Source: Corythucha ciliata
Taxonomy: Eukaryota > Arthropoda > Insecta > Hemiptera > Tingidae
Assembly: GCA_038030265.1 (NCBI GenBank)
Contig: CM075937.1
Coordinates: 41,582,198 to 41,646,197, forward strand
Direction: 5' to 3'
Length of the DNA stretch: 64,000 bases
The notes under the pieces were generated by a model. The model made no database searches, was not told the DNA's origin, and was given only the letters and a program-made list of their open reading frames with translations. Position 1 is the first letter of the stretch. Each line of letters starts with the position of its first letter. Shown one piece after another: positions 11,467 to 23,579 of this stretch. The translations under genes were made by a program, and so were the position numbers.

Positions 11467-13243
11467 CAGGGCGATTCAGGAGGAATGTGACAAACTTGCA
11501 CAGGTGATAGTGCGTAGTTGGACGCACAAAAAACGTCATAGGGACGCATAGCCGAAAATGCTTTGGTTACGAGATATGAGAATTTTCCTGTTGTTTCCCA
11601 GTTTCATCAGTTTTTACGGTAATTGTGGTGTTCAGGGCTCACCGTAGGTGGTTAGACAAAAACTGACGATGGATTCGGAAAGAGGACTAAATCCTGTTCC
11701 TGAAACCACCATGAAAATCAAAAAATGTCGCTTGGGCGTGGCTATTTCAGCCATGTGAAAAGTTAAGAAAGTAGTTTTTTCAAATACCTGATAAACTTCA
11801 CATCAGTATCAATCAGCTGCTAGTGCACGCATCGACGGGCAAACTTGTGCAAAACTACCCCGTTCTGTGTACTTTCGAACGGTGTCCTGATAGTTGAAGT
11901 TTGCAACCCTCCGACTTTAGCAATCAAGTTTAAATGCAAAAAGATGCAACTTGCTTTGATAAAACAAACCGAATAGGTCAGGTTAAATGTCCTTTCCTTG
12001 GGGTATTGTGTTCCTCCGAGCATGCTCCCCTCAATGCCTGAAGTAAAAGTAAGAATTCAATTCACTACGCGAGGGTCACCATGAGAGACGCCGTGGATGA
12101 ACTGAAGCGTAAGGACTTGAACGGGGACTTGGCCGTTCTATCTCATCATAATCAGCTCAGCTCAGCAGATTGTGGGCGGCGATGAGGACCAATTAACTGT
12201 TCTGCGAGGTCTCGTCCCTCGATTACTGTCTCTGAGGGTGGATGAAGACAATGGTATACGAACACAAACCCATCAAGTGCGAGGAGCTGATCAACAAAGT
12301 TGTGGTCTGTGCTGAATCGATCAGACAACTAGATGCCGAAATTCGTCGTACTACCAGTGATATACAGAAAAGAGCGTCCGAGTGTCCACAAGGGGAGGAA
12401 TTTTTGAACAGTTATTTGAATCACGTTATGTTGTTATTTCAACTTAAGGTTGTTACTGTAAATTGATCTCATACAAGTTGGAGGGACAAACGATGGACAA
12501 TGAACTCCGTGAATGAGAGATATGAGTGTACGTGAATGAGTTATTAGGGTACCGGCTGAATCTGATAAGGTGAAATGTCGAAGTTCATAATTTTCACCCA
12601 AACGCTGTTCATCACCTCTACTCACATTCCATACATGGAAAACCTCGTTGTCAATTGAATTCTTACTTCAGGCATTGAGAGGAGCATGCTCGTATGAACG
12701 TAATACACCAAGGAAAGGACATTTAAACTGACCTATTCGGCTTGTTTTAACAAAGCAAGTTTACATTTTTTTGCATTTAAACTTGATTGCTAAAGTCGGA
12801 GGGTGGCAAACTTCAACTATCAGGACACCGTTCGAAAGTACACAGAACGGGTTAGTTTTGCACAACTTTGCCCGTCGATGCGTGCACTAGCAGCTGATTG
12901 ATACTGATGTGAAGTTTATCAGGTATTTGAAAAAACTACTTTCTTAACTTTTCACATGGCTGAAATAGCCACGCCCAAGCAACATTTTTTGATTTTCATG
13001 GTGGTTTCAGGAACAGGATTTAGTCCTCTTTCCGAATCCATCGTCAGTTTTTGTCTAACCACCTACGGTGAGCCCTGAACACGACAATTACCGTAAAAAC
13101 TGATGAAACTGGGAAACAACAGGAAAATTCTCATATCTCGTAACCAAAGCATTTTCGGCTATGCGTCCCTATGACGTTTTTTGTGCGTCCAGGTACGCAC
13201 TATCACCTGTGCAAGTTTGTCACATTCCTCCTGAATCACCCTG
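11467..13243. mobile_element. 1.78-kb foldback DNA transposon with about 600-bp inverted repeats
   Basis: The left arm (11467 to about 12074) and right arm (about 12641-13243) are inverted copies with few differences, starting CAGGGYGATTCAGGAGGAAT. The flanks give a TATA (or TA) target duplication at 11463-11466 and 13244-13247. The element splits a family-B array that continues on both sides, which marks it as an insertion. A TA/TATA target with a CAGGG terminus is compatible with Tc1/mariner-like mobilisation (inference). The core of about 565 bp encodes no recognisable transposase, so it is non-autonomous. Confidence 0.9.
12242..12466 (+). CDS. Unrecognised 74-codon ORF in the core of the foldback element
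   Basis: The ORF runs from MKTMVYEHKP to a TGA and is the only sizeable frame in the core between the two inverted arms. Its middle (SIRQLDAEIRRTTSDIQK) is charged and could be helical. I recognise no domain. It may be captured host sequence, a remnant of an element protein, or chance. A second open stretch begins at an ATG at 12080 but stops after about 33 codons. Confidence 0.25.
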   Translation: MKTMVYEHKPIKCEELINKVVVCAESIRQLDAEIRRTTSDIQKRASECPQGEEFLNSYLNHVMLLFQLKVVTVN

Positions 13244-13247
13244 TATA

Positions 13248-14050
13248 TACATCACGAATTCAAAATTATGTATAGAATCATTTTTGTCAATTTTGGGGGG
13301 CGAATAGCCAGTTCGGCCATTTTCACGGCGATAATAGTCAGTGTGACATTTTCAGGACTCGAATCGTCAGTTTTGTCATTTTATGGGTCAGTTACGCCGT
13401 TTTAGTTGCCAATTTAGCCACTTCCTATAGGTGCGAAAGGTCAGTTTGGACATTTTCTGCATTACATTTCTGGATTAAAATTGATGGCCGTCAGTTTTCT
13501 CCGACTACCCAGCTTGCCGATTGCTTGAATACCCAGTTTGGCCATTTTAAGGGCGCATACTCAGTTTTGCCCTTTACAGGGTGCCAAGGCGAGAACGGTC
13601 AGTTTGGACATTTTTGCGTGTGAATGGTCAAATTTGCCTTTTTTTGAAGCAGGAATCACATGTTCATACATTTTCAGGGTGAAAATTGTCAGTTTGGAGA
13701 TATTTAGAGCGAGAATCATCAGTTTGACTGTTTATTCACAGTTGAGCTATTTTCGATGCGTTAAATCGTCAGTTTTGCCATTCCAGGGCGCAAATAGTTC
13801 GTCAACCCAACGCGTGAATTGTCGGTTTGGTCATTTATGGCACGCGAATGGTCGATTTAAACATCATGATCCTTCAGAAATTTTCAGGGCCACACAAATC
13901 GTTGCTTTAGGAATTTTTAGGGCCCGTTAAGTCAGTTTGATTATTTCAAGGGCACAAATAGCCCAGTGTACAAGACGCGACTCGTCAGTTTTGCCATTTT
14001 GGGGTGCGAGTGTAGTCAGTCTGTCTCTTTTTCATGGCGGGAATAGCTAA
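13248..14050 (+). repeat. Family-B array, right part
   Basis: Many units such as GAATAGCCAGTTCGGCCATT, GAATCGTCAGTTTTGTCATT and AATTGTCAGTTTGG recur at about 30-33 bp. Translations of this array give the spurious 130-codon ORF at 13538-13930 (repeated IFRAR-like peptides). Confidence 0.8.
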
Positions 14051-14053
14051 TTT

Positions 14054-14189
14054 TATAGCGATTTCCATTTGACACACTACACAAGTGTAATGTCACGTCC
14101 TCTCCATAAACATATGTTTCAATTCTGAGAGGACGGGTGGAAAAACTTACACCACACGAGTGTAATGCAGTGAATGGAAAACGCTATAA
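14054..14189. mobile_element. 136-bp MITE (TATAGCG ends)
   Basis: Inverted ends TATAGCGATTTCCATT and AATGGAAAACGCTATA enclose a second nested inverted pair, ACACAAGTGTAATGTCA against TTACACCACACGAGTGTAA. The central string ATTCTGAGAGGACGGG is shared with a related copy at 50143-50247. There is no coding content. Confidence 0.8.
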
Positions 14190-16985
14190 GGCAGCGAAGA
14201 TCGAAGTACACAATTTGGCACCCTTCCCATCATGTTACCTATAGCTGGGATAAATAGCGAACTTTTAGGGTCAAACAAATCTTTTTTTTTCTTTTGTTTG
14301 ATTGTTTTTGTTCTTTTACTTTTTATAGTTATTTATATTTTTATTTTGTTATTTCTTAACTATGCTGGTCTGGAGTACCTTGGGAGGGGTTCTGACCCCT
14401 AGGATCCTCCCCACGGGCACGTGTCACTGCCAGACGGCATAATTTATTTACTGTCCAAGTGTCTATAATGGCGTTTTCCATTTGCATAAAATTCCTCCGC
14501 CCCCTTCGGTGCGCCACTGCTAGAGATGAGAACGGAGAGGATCATGTGAGCTGAGGGCTTAATAATTAAAAAACAACAATATTTTCCACTTTTTTCATCT
14601 TCTTCTCTTTCTGGTCAATTCATAATTGCCTTTGGGGTGGGGGAATGTCTACAGAATTTCCTTTATTCGGTGACTTTTTGTGTCCCACGCAATAAAAATG
14701 GTTGGAATAAGGCTCGAATTTCACATAGACATCGTCTGGTCATTCTTACTTCCCGTCGTTTAAAAAAAATAGAGGCCGAGGACCGAGAAAAATCAATTTT
14801 GTTCTTTCCAATGGAGGGGGGGGGGAGAATAATAATAATAAAAAATCAGGACGTTTTTCGCGATTCCCACACTTGCCTCCATTCCCTACCCATGAATCTT
14901 GAAACTCCTAAAAGAAGACGTGTATTCCGCATATTTTTGTTGTATTAACTGAAACGGTTTCACAAAATTCGGAAGTTGTGCAAACATCGATGAAAAAAAT
15001 TAATTTGTTTGTAGCTCGAGTAGCCCCCCCCCCCGCGGCCCTCTCCCACCAACCACGAATCTATTTCCAGTGTCCATCTCTCTTTTGTCCTTCTCGTTTC
15101 TTATCCGCGGGCATAGCCCATAAAGCCTCTTCTTCCTCTTTCCTTGACGAGGCGGAGGGTTTTTGCATATTTAAAAAAAATAACGTCGTACCGTGTACAC
15201 GAAGGATGCGTATTTGACACCGTGCAAAAACGATTGGACTCCTTTTCATCCACCCCCTCCTCCAGCCGTTTAACCATTCACTCCCTCCTCAGGGTCTTTT
15301 TAAATACCTAACATTTATAGCGTCTATAATGACGAGCTCTGGATTCAGTCGGTGTTCAGGAGGCGTAGTGATTCAGAACATTTTGTCTTCGGTACTGGTG
15401 TCTTTGTTTTCGTATTAGGCACTGTTCGAAAAAGAGACAGAGAGGAAAAAAAAAAAATCGTGAACGCACAAAAGAGGGCAAGTATTTATCCGTACGTAAT
15501 TTCAATTAATTTTCTGCGAATTATTTTTATGTTTGAATCGTGTTCAAAGGGTAAATAACAGTTTATTATTTTGCTTATTTACGTTGCCAAATTTTAATTT
15601 GTCATCTGTGTTTTAAGAAGGGGGAAAAAGTGCTTGCCCGGTCTTCCCTTGTTCTCGAGGTTGTATTTATTCATTTATTAAGGACAAGCTCCACTTAAAA
15701 CAACATTATTATGCGAAATTCACTATGTACGCGGGATAAACGTTTGTCTCTTACGACCCAAAAACCGTACTGTCCTATTATACTGGATTTATGTACTCGA
15801 AATGCAGTCATTCGCCAATATTTATTTGTCATTTCTCACTCATTCGGGGGATGTGTTTTAACAACATATTACCAATCGCGTGGTAGTGATAAATGAGTGG
15901 AGTGAAATTCCCGGAAGATCGACTTTTTTTGTCTTCTCTATAGGCCCACAGTGCTTGTGGTCAGAACGTATCCTAGTCCGCCCCCCACCCACTCACCGTT
16001 AGACCAACTAGGAGTCTTTTTTGTCTTCTTTTTATTTCCGGTGCTTCGCTTTCTTCACAGGGGGACTCCCAAATATGGCGACGCTATTTTTTGTTTTCCT
16101 GTACCGCGTCAAATAAATTGCAAGACACATCACGAATGAAAACAAGTCGTAAAGAGATTAAAGGGGGGGGGGGATACAGGCTTAGTTGGCTTTCACTGAA
16201 GCAAAAGAAATTGGCGAAAAAACAAACAGGTTTTCTTGACTTAATTGACGTCATTCAACGTGCGAGATCCCTCCTCATTAAGAATGATCTTGGAAATATA
16301 ATTATTCATCACAGGGAAAAGAACCAAAGAATACAATAATATCGAAGGAAATTCAGCCCCTGGGGGCTTAACTCTAAGCGTGGCCATAAATGTACGCGGT
16401 TCTGTTGTATTTTCAGGATTTGACAAGTCCGTGATGATACGGCGGTGTAGAACAAATCAATCATGCAGGCAGTTGATGGATTTTTTTCTTTTTACAGTGA
16501 AGAGATTTATCGAAAAGGAGAATCAAATCCGATCAGTATTTTATCTACAGAATCCCATTCATGAAAAAATGTGCTGCGATTCGCCGTGTTCCTATTATAA
16601 ATAATCATCGACTCGAAATTTGAATATTTTACACAAAAAACTAGAAATTGCGGCTAATGGCTCTACCTAGCATTAGCCAATTATACAAATAAAAACTATA
16701 AATTTTTGATGGATAATACTATAAAAACATACTGCGCACGCTATTTAGAAATTTGAACCAATATAAATTTATTATTCCACGTGGAAAAGGATATTGACAC
16801 TTAAAACGAGATTATTGGCAGCGTTTTCGATTGGTGGGATCAAAAGATAATACATGCGCACATTAATTTATATGTTCGTGATTTTATTTGAAAATTAATT
16901 AAATACGTGGTCACTATGCAGTCAAAAGTTAAACGTGTGATTTTGCGAAATTGCACCGAAGGCGTGATTTTACATTGAGCAAAAT
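14190..16985. other. Unique AT-rich DNA, no gene recognised
   Basis: About 2.8 kb nearly free of the array families. Homopolymer runs occur (G-runs near 14818 and 16164, C-run near 15027). Fragments of the TATAGCG MITE may be present at about 14463-14490 (TCTATAATGGCGTTTTCC). ORFs of up to about 100 codons here have no recognisable motif or convincing splice context. Confidence 0.4.
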
Positions 16986-17284
16986 GGTAGTAAGAGTAAT
17001 GAATCGAGACCGAGATAGAGATTGAATTTTCATGGATTGCGAGACCGAGACCCCGAGAAGAGATGAGCAAGATAAAACCGGTCTCGCAAGACAAAATTGC
17101 GCTACGGGTAGGTACTGAGGGTGAACTGTGGGATTGTGGGAGGAAGAATGGCCCCCCCATTCCCCTATCGATAGGCCTCCAGACCAAACGGGACGTGACA
17201 GTGACAGTAAAAGTGATTTTCACTTCCTGAAAAATCACCGTCTCATAGTAACGGCACTGTCATGCAACTGATTGAGTGTGAATC

Positions 17285-18430
17285 GACCTTAATTCAGGAT
17301 TAAAATTGAGAAAAACGGCGAATTTACAACTAAAATTGCGAAAAATCACCGACTCGCTGATGATACAAAAAGTGAAAAGGCTCTAGTTAGCGGCTAAAAG
17401 TACAAAATACCGCAGCTAAAATTAAAAAATAACGCTAATTAAATTGAAGAAAAAGTTCTAACTAGCGGATAAAATTAATTCAAAAACGTATTCGCAGCTA
17501 AATTAGAGAAAACCCGCTAATTCGTGGATGAAATTGAGAAAAAGTATTGATTCACGGATGAAATGTAGGAAAATCGTTAGTGGGTACAGATAAGAAAAAT
17601 AACTGCCCGATTCGCGGCGAAAATTGAACAAAAACGCTGATCCACGGCTTCAATTGAGAAAAATTGGTACATAATTCACTGATAAAGTAAAAAAAAAAAA
17701 TTATTGCTAATAATATTATGAGGCCGAACTGTAAAATCAAAACGTTAATTTCCGGGTACACCCACAAAACACCAATTATCAGACCAAATTGAAGCACAGT
17801 GCTAATTTACTGCTAAACATGAAAAAAATCGATAATTTGCAGCTAGGGAAAACGCCAATTTTCGGCGGGAAATTGAGAAAATTCCAACTTGCGGCTGAAA
17901 TTGAAAATCCGTTTCTGAGTGGAACTTGCGGGGGGGGGGGGAGCACCTAATGGCAATTTTGTAGTAAAAATTGAGAAAAAGCGCAAATTCATGAATGCAG
18001 GTGAAAAAAGACGGCAAACTCGTGGTTAAAATTTCGGAAAACGTAACTCGCGGCAAAAATTAAGAAAAACTTTAATTCGCGGGTAAAATTGAGCAAATCG
18101 CAATGTGCGGCTTAAATTGGTCATAAAATAGTCGAAAAGCCATGACAAAGGAGAAAGTAACGTACAAATTACAATTCTTGTTTACATATCGTCTAAGGGG
18201 CTTCATATATAGAGGTTTCCGTCCCGGGAACGATAGGTGTTGGTCCGCCTGTGCCTGTTCTTGGGTCGAATCCGCGGATAAAATTAAGAAAAACCGCTAA
18301 TTCAACGCTGAAACTGAAATAGACACCAATTCACAGGCAAAATTGAGAAAATCATTAATTTGTGGATAAAATTGAGGAAAATCGCTAATTCACAGCTCAA
18401 ATTGAGGAGAAAATGTTTCAATTTTACCTG
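17285..18430 (-). repeat. Family-A array, reverse
   Basis: Units such as CGCTAATTCGTGGATGAAAT and GCGGCTAAAATTGAGAAAA recur. A dispersed segment at about 18130-18265 (ACAATTCTTGTTTACATATC ... GAGGTTTCCGTCCCGGG) is shared with the 2-kb repeats at 31050-31170 and 42315-42430. A run of about 13 G lies near 17930. Confidence 0.85.
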
Positions 18431-18439
18431 CAATGCCCA

Positions 18440-18830
18440 AATGCCCAGGCAAAAATGAGATAAATAATCGAATAATTACATGAATCTGAGCTAAATATCG
18501 GCGAAATTTCAAGTTTCGGGCCTTTTGTTGTGGCCTTGTGGCAGTCGATCCGCGGCTAGCCTGCCACGACAGCTCAAAAAGTCTGACAAATAGAATCATG
18601 AAATCACAACTGGCCTAAAATTCGGCGGAATTGTCAGCTTCCGGCCGAATTACTCTAGTGACATTGCTTTGCTGATTTTCGTTATTTATTCCCGTGAAAT
18701 TGCCCAGTTTCTGGCCTTTATTTCCGCGAAATTTCGAGTTCCAGGGATCTTTCTCAGTGACCGTTAAGCTCCATTAAAACCCTGAAATTTCTCGTATCCG
18801 ACACTTCTCAGAAGCAATTTTGCGGGTTGG
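18440..18830 (+). repeat. Family-C array
   Basis: Units such as CGTGAAATTGCCCAGTTTCT and CGCGAAATTTCGAGTTCC, with the phrase GGGATCTTTCTCAGTGACCG, are shared with 31500-31590 and 42628-42660. Confidence 0.65.
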
Positions 18831-19110
18831 GTTGGTATAAAAAAGAAAGTTTGTGGGCTTGGCTCATTTGAGGATGACATCGACGCAATTTATCAGGCAA
18901 ATAATCGTAATTTATGAAATTGGTTTCTATAATGAGCCAGAGCCACTAAATTGGATCCTAATGAGTCAATCAAATATACCAAATTAGCCAATCAAATTCA
19001 TATGAAATGAGTCAATACCATGAAATTAGCTTGTCTGTGTTGTAGTCCTACAAATCGGGGCCGAATGGGCCCCTCATGCAAGGAGAAAAGGGGAAAAAAT
19101 GTAAATTTAC
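18830..19110. repeat. Family-D-like units
   Basis: Family D has a unit of about 29 bp resembling GTGAAATTGGTTTTT then AGTGAGCCAA. Here AAATTGGTTTCTATAATGAG, AATGAGTCAATCAAAT and AATGAGTCAATACCATGAAA fit loosely. Confidence 0.5.
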
Positions 19111-19690
19111 CTAGCGTTAAATGTGGCGTATTCTTAATTTTTGCCACCCATTAGCGATTTTAAAACTATTTTTCTCAATTTTAGCTACGAAGCAGCCTTT
19201 AGAAGCTGCAAATTGGCATTTTCTAAATTTTGGACGTTAATTAGCGATTTAATGCGAAAAAAATCGCTAATTCCCCGCTAATATTTTTATTAACTTTAAA
19301 ATTAATTTAATTTAATAAAAGAAAAAATTAGCCATGGATACCTAATCGCTTTTTCTCTATTTTACCCGCGAATTGGAGTTTCCTCTCAATTTTATAACCG
19401 CGAATCAGCGTTTTTTGCAATTTTAGCCACGTATGAGTGATTTTTTCAATCTTAGTCGTGAATTAGTAGGTTTTTTCAATTTCAGCCCCAAATTAGAGCT
19501 TTTTCTATGTACACTTTATTCACATTAGTATACATTTCTCAACGGGGAGGAGGCAGTGTTTTGCCCCAAGAATAGCAAATTAGCAGTTTTTCTCAATTTT
19601 TGTTGGTAAGTTGCATCGAGAAACTTTGCACTAACGCTATATTTACAATTTCTGCCGCGCATCATCTCAATATTTTATCCTCGTACTTCA
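19110..19690 (+). repeat. Family-A array, forward
   Basis: Forward units with TTTTTCTCAATTTTAGC, including a variant unit AGCAGCCTTTAGAAGCTGC near 19190. A short reverse unit sits at about 19255-19290, giving a local hairpin. Confidence 0.8.
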
Positions 19691-22035
19691 TATTTTTTGA
19701 TACATTTGAGAGGCGCTGAGCAGCCGGCTCACGAGCGTTTTATCCGTGGCTGGCTATATACATTTTGAGCATTGTCTAATTGTCTGGAGGGACTCACTAA
19801 CCGCTATCGACTCAAACACTCTAAAATCCTCTCGTTCTGTTCAAGAAGAAGAAACCAGATAATACAGTAACTTACAATTCAAAGTTGAAACCGATTCCCG
19901 ATCAGACGAAGAGAGAATGTGAAGAGGCATACGTTCTGGCCGTGATTCATGCGTTTTTGACCGCTTTGGCTTTGGCAAAATTTAATTGTAAAACTGTGGA
20001 ACGGAAAAGCCTCACCAGTGTGGATCGAAAGTATAGAATTCCAGAATGATATCGCACGACGACGGGGTAGTTGAAAGGCGCAAGGAAAGTCGATGACACT
20101 GTGCTAAACTCCCTGAGCACGAAGTTGTCGATATTTTACGTATTTATATTAATAAGGAAAAAATGTACGTTTAATATGCAGTCACGCTCCTTTGAGCATT
20201 TGATTGGTGGAGTGATCAGTCAAGCAGATTATAAAGTCATAGCGAACACGGACAAATATGGACAGATTCGCTCTTATTGTCTTATTTGCAATTAAACATG
20301 CGGTCTCTTTCACAGTTGGCTAATAGCGCGGTAACTGAACGCTTTTTGGGAATTGAAATTAAAGTTGACCTTGCTTTCCTTGCTTCATTGGTGCCTAAAC
20401 GAATAGCGAACGGTGCTTGAAGTGCGTACGGAAAATTGTTAGTGGTTTGCTATCGCATTAGTTTATAAATACTTTCATTCATCGGGCCTTCTTGTAGCGG
20501 CTTAAATTACCTCCTTGCATAATTGCTCCTCCTTAGAAAAATATCATAATTCTCCTTTTTAGCGGTGGAGTTCTGGAGTTGTTTTTCACGGTCGGGTGAA
20601 GAAGTTGTCAACATGAACAGAGCGGGGGAAACCTCAATTTTCTCATTTACAAGCCTTTGAATTGTTTTGATCCACTGTGTCTCCCACCCGAATTGGTGAC
20701 TGTAACAATGTACCTTTCTCATTAAAATTGACGCCCGTCCAAATTAAACCCCGCAATATAAATCACCTCCATGTCAGCACTCCGGGCAGACCGGCCAATC
20801 CCGCCCAATCTGAATGCCCCCCCCCCCTCGCACACATAGTAAGATGAAAGCGCTGAGCGTGAAAATCAATTTACCGAAAATCATAATATAGTCCATAGTC
20901 AAGTTAACTGAACGATATAAAGATACACATTGAGTCCGCAGTTTTCTTGGAATTGCGGTCGAATCTGCATCAGATAAACCCAAAATTCCCAAAAAATACG
21001 ATCCTCAAAAAGCGGATGTTCCACCTCCCCGAAAGTTTTTCTTTTTTACCGACCCTCTAAAATAAAATATTGTCACCATGTAGAGTATAATAATTATGCC
21101 GCTTGGCAATAAAAATTACCATACCAACTGGGTCAAATCACCGAAGATTTCTTCGGCCCAGTGCCAGCATTCTATAAAGAGGAATTTCATGGACCTGAGA
21201 CTCTGAATCCTTTCACAAACAAAATTTAGCTTAATTAAGCTTTATTAATATGCCCCAAAAATGCATTGTTTGCTCCCCTTTCTCCTCAGATTAACTGTTT
21301 AGCCCATTTATACGAATAGTGAGTGGCAATACCCACTCCTCCTATAGCATAGCTTCGTTAGCCTATAGCTTAAAAATAAGAAAAGTTTCAGTCGAAAATC
21401 AAATTTTTTCATCTGCAAGACTCTCTTAATTATTTTCTTATGAAAACATTTCAGGTCATTTTTTAATTGCTCCTATATCAATGAAACCGAATTTTAAATG
21501 TTGGTTAAAATTTGGACCATAAAAATTATGAGTCTAGCTGTTCAGAGCTTGCAGTGCCATAACTGAAAACAAAAGCCGAAATCCTTGCTGCTAAATTTCC
21601 GTGAGAAAATTCTATAAATATCAGAAGGTTGCGATCATTTTTAATAATTTATTCTAGAATGATTTCAACCTTATAATGATCCGTATAGCTATGGAGGTAC
21701 ACGGATTAGCACTTAATTACTGTGTTCTACATTTTGTTCACAATGAATTGAGTCATCGAAGGATTGATTACTGTACATTTGTTTTGTGTTTAAAGTCTAA
21801 TGGGAAACCCCTTAATGTTGGAAATATCCGTAAGAAAAAGTTGGGAAGTCCTCTCACCCTCGGTTTTTTTCTTATGAGTATTCACTTTTTAGTGAATTTC
21901 ATTTATAAAATGGTTTTCGGCACAGGACAAATGAAAAATCGGTTCTACCGAATGTGACAAGTAGTTGTCAACACACAACAAGAGGCAGGCGTGGATCCAG
22001 ATTTTTTCTGAGGAGGGGGGAGGGACGTACAAAAA
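19690..22035. other. Mostly unique DNA, no gene recognised
   Basis: Apart from the open frame above and a C-run near 20818, I see no repeats, RNA genes or convincing exons. The end of the stretch (about 21985-22030, GGCGTGGATCCAGATTTTTT then G-rich) looks like the terminus of a dispersed element. Confidence 0.35.
19838..20049 (+). CDS. Unrecognised open frame, possibly a gene remnant
   Basis: A stretch of about 70 codons is open between stops and includes KPIPDQTKRECEEAYVLAV and ERKSLTSVDRKYRIPE. It has mixed charged and hydrophobic composition unlike the periodic repeat ORFs around it. It has no ATG near its start and I recognise no family. It could be an exon fragment, a transposon remnant or chance. 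Confidence 0.2.
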
Positions 22036-22039
22036 AGTT

Positions 22040-23175
22040 CCACCACGTGTTTTCTCAATTTCAGCCGCGCAATCGAGCCCTTTTACTCAATTTATCCTTG
22101 AAAAAAGTCTCCTTTTCTTACTTCGGTGTTTTTTTTTTTTTACTTTTGGTTTGCATTATTTGCATCGAAAAAAGGAGGAATTGGTGCGCTTTCTCAATTT
22201 TAGTCGCGAAGGAGCACTTTTTCTTAATTTATAACCACGAATTTTCGTTTTTCCTTCATTTTCTCCGCAAATGACTGATGCTTTCTCTCAATTTCACCGT
22301 GAACGATCCCCTATTCTTATTTTTAGGTGTGAAAAGGTCTCAATAAACCGCGAATCAGCGTATCTTCCTTTATTTTGGCCCGGATCGCGAGACCACGAAT
22401 GTGTGTGTTTTCTCAAATTATAAGACGCAAATATGAGCTCTATTTCTCAATTGCATCCGTGATTAGGTATTTTTCCTCCATTTTAGCCACAATTTTGAAT
22501 TTTGTCCACGAACCGTCCCCAAGAAACAGAGCATTATTATTGATCTTTTTCTCAATTTTCGAGTGGATGTTATTGCAAGAGAATACGAATGAGTGCTCTT
22601 TCTAATTTTTTTTTGGAATTAGCGCGGATTAGCACCGCTAAACTATTTTAAAAGCGAACGAGCATTTTATATCAATTTTAGCCGCGAGTTATAGCATTCG
22701 TCTCAATTTTATCTGCGAATGAACGCTCTATCTTAATTTTAGCATCTAATTATCCGTAAATTAGCGTATCTATCAGCAATTTCAACTAATTTTTCAGTCT
22801 ACTTTCACCCATCGAATTACCGTTGTTCTCAATTTCATCCGCGAACGTGCCTCAAGAATCTGAAAATTGGCTATTTCATGACTCCAGCTATGTCAATTAG
22901 CGCTTTTTTTCAATTTTAGGCACGGAAGATGGCTTATTCTCGAAGAGTGAATCAGCGCTTGTTTTGTAATTTTATCCGTCTACGAGCGCTTTTTCTCAAA
23001 TTTCAGCCACGAATTAGCACTTTTTCTCAATTTTAACAACAAATTGTAGAGCTTTATCTCAATTTTAACAGTGAATTAGCGTCTTTCTCAATTTTAGACA
23101 CGAAAATGAACGCTCTTTCACACTTTCAGCCACGAATTAGCACATTTTCTCAATTTTAGAAGCGAGTTAGAGATG
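22040..23175 (+). repeat. Family-A array, forward
   Basis: One of the better-preserved blocks: around 22990-23160 successive units TTTTTCTCAATTTTAACAAC, GAATTAGCGTCTTTCTCAAT and CACGAATTAGCACATTTTCT recur at about 30-bp intervals. Confidence 0.9.
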
Positions 23176-23332
23176 TAATGTTCTTGTAGAAAAAACATCG
23201 ATTGTGTGATGTTCGTGAAAAAAATCGAGTCTGTGATGACAGAACTAAATTTCGCAGATTTCGCTCACCCAAAAGTCAAATTTTTCAGAACTGTGTTCAT
23301 GAGCTCTTTGGCCGTACCCCCACGGTCCGGTC

Positions 23333-23356
23333 CACCCCGTCGGCCCGGACGGGGTG
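23333..23356. other. Short GC-rich perfect hairpin
   Basis: CACCCCGTC and GACGGGGTG form a 9-bp stem around a 6-base loop, with CCGG on both sides that could extend it across bulges. No T-run or gene context suggests a function. It may be the end of a small element. Confidence 0.5.
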
Positions 23357-23579
23357 CCGGATTTACTTTGAAATCAAACGCCAAGTTTTATTGTGTATAT
23401 ACTTGGCACTCACAAAACCCAGAATTGACTCCCTTAAAAAGCCCATAAATTGTGGGGTTGAACTGAAAAAACAATTTCGTAGGTTTGGCCAACACAAAAG
23501 AGTCAAACACGGGTTTCAAAAAGGTAATTTCACATCGTTTGGAGCCTTCGATGGAACCTATGATAGGGTGTGGGTTATT

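Noticed and set aside
13538..13930. 130-codon ORF
   Set aside because: Translation of family-B units (recurrent IFRAR); a repeat by-product.
16840..17238. 132-codon minus-strand ORF
   Set aside because: No motif, no splice context; part overlaps a GAGACC tract related to the 2532 element.
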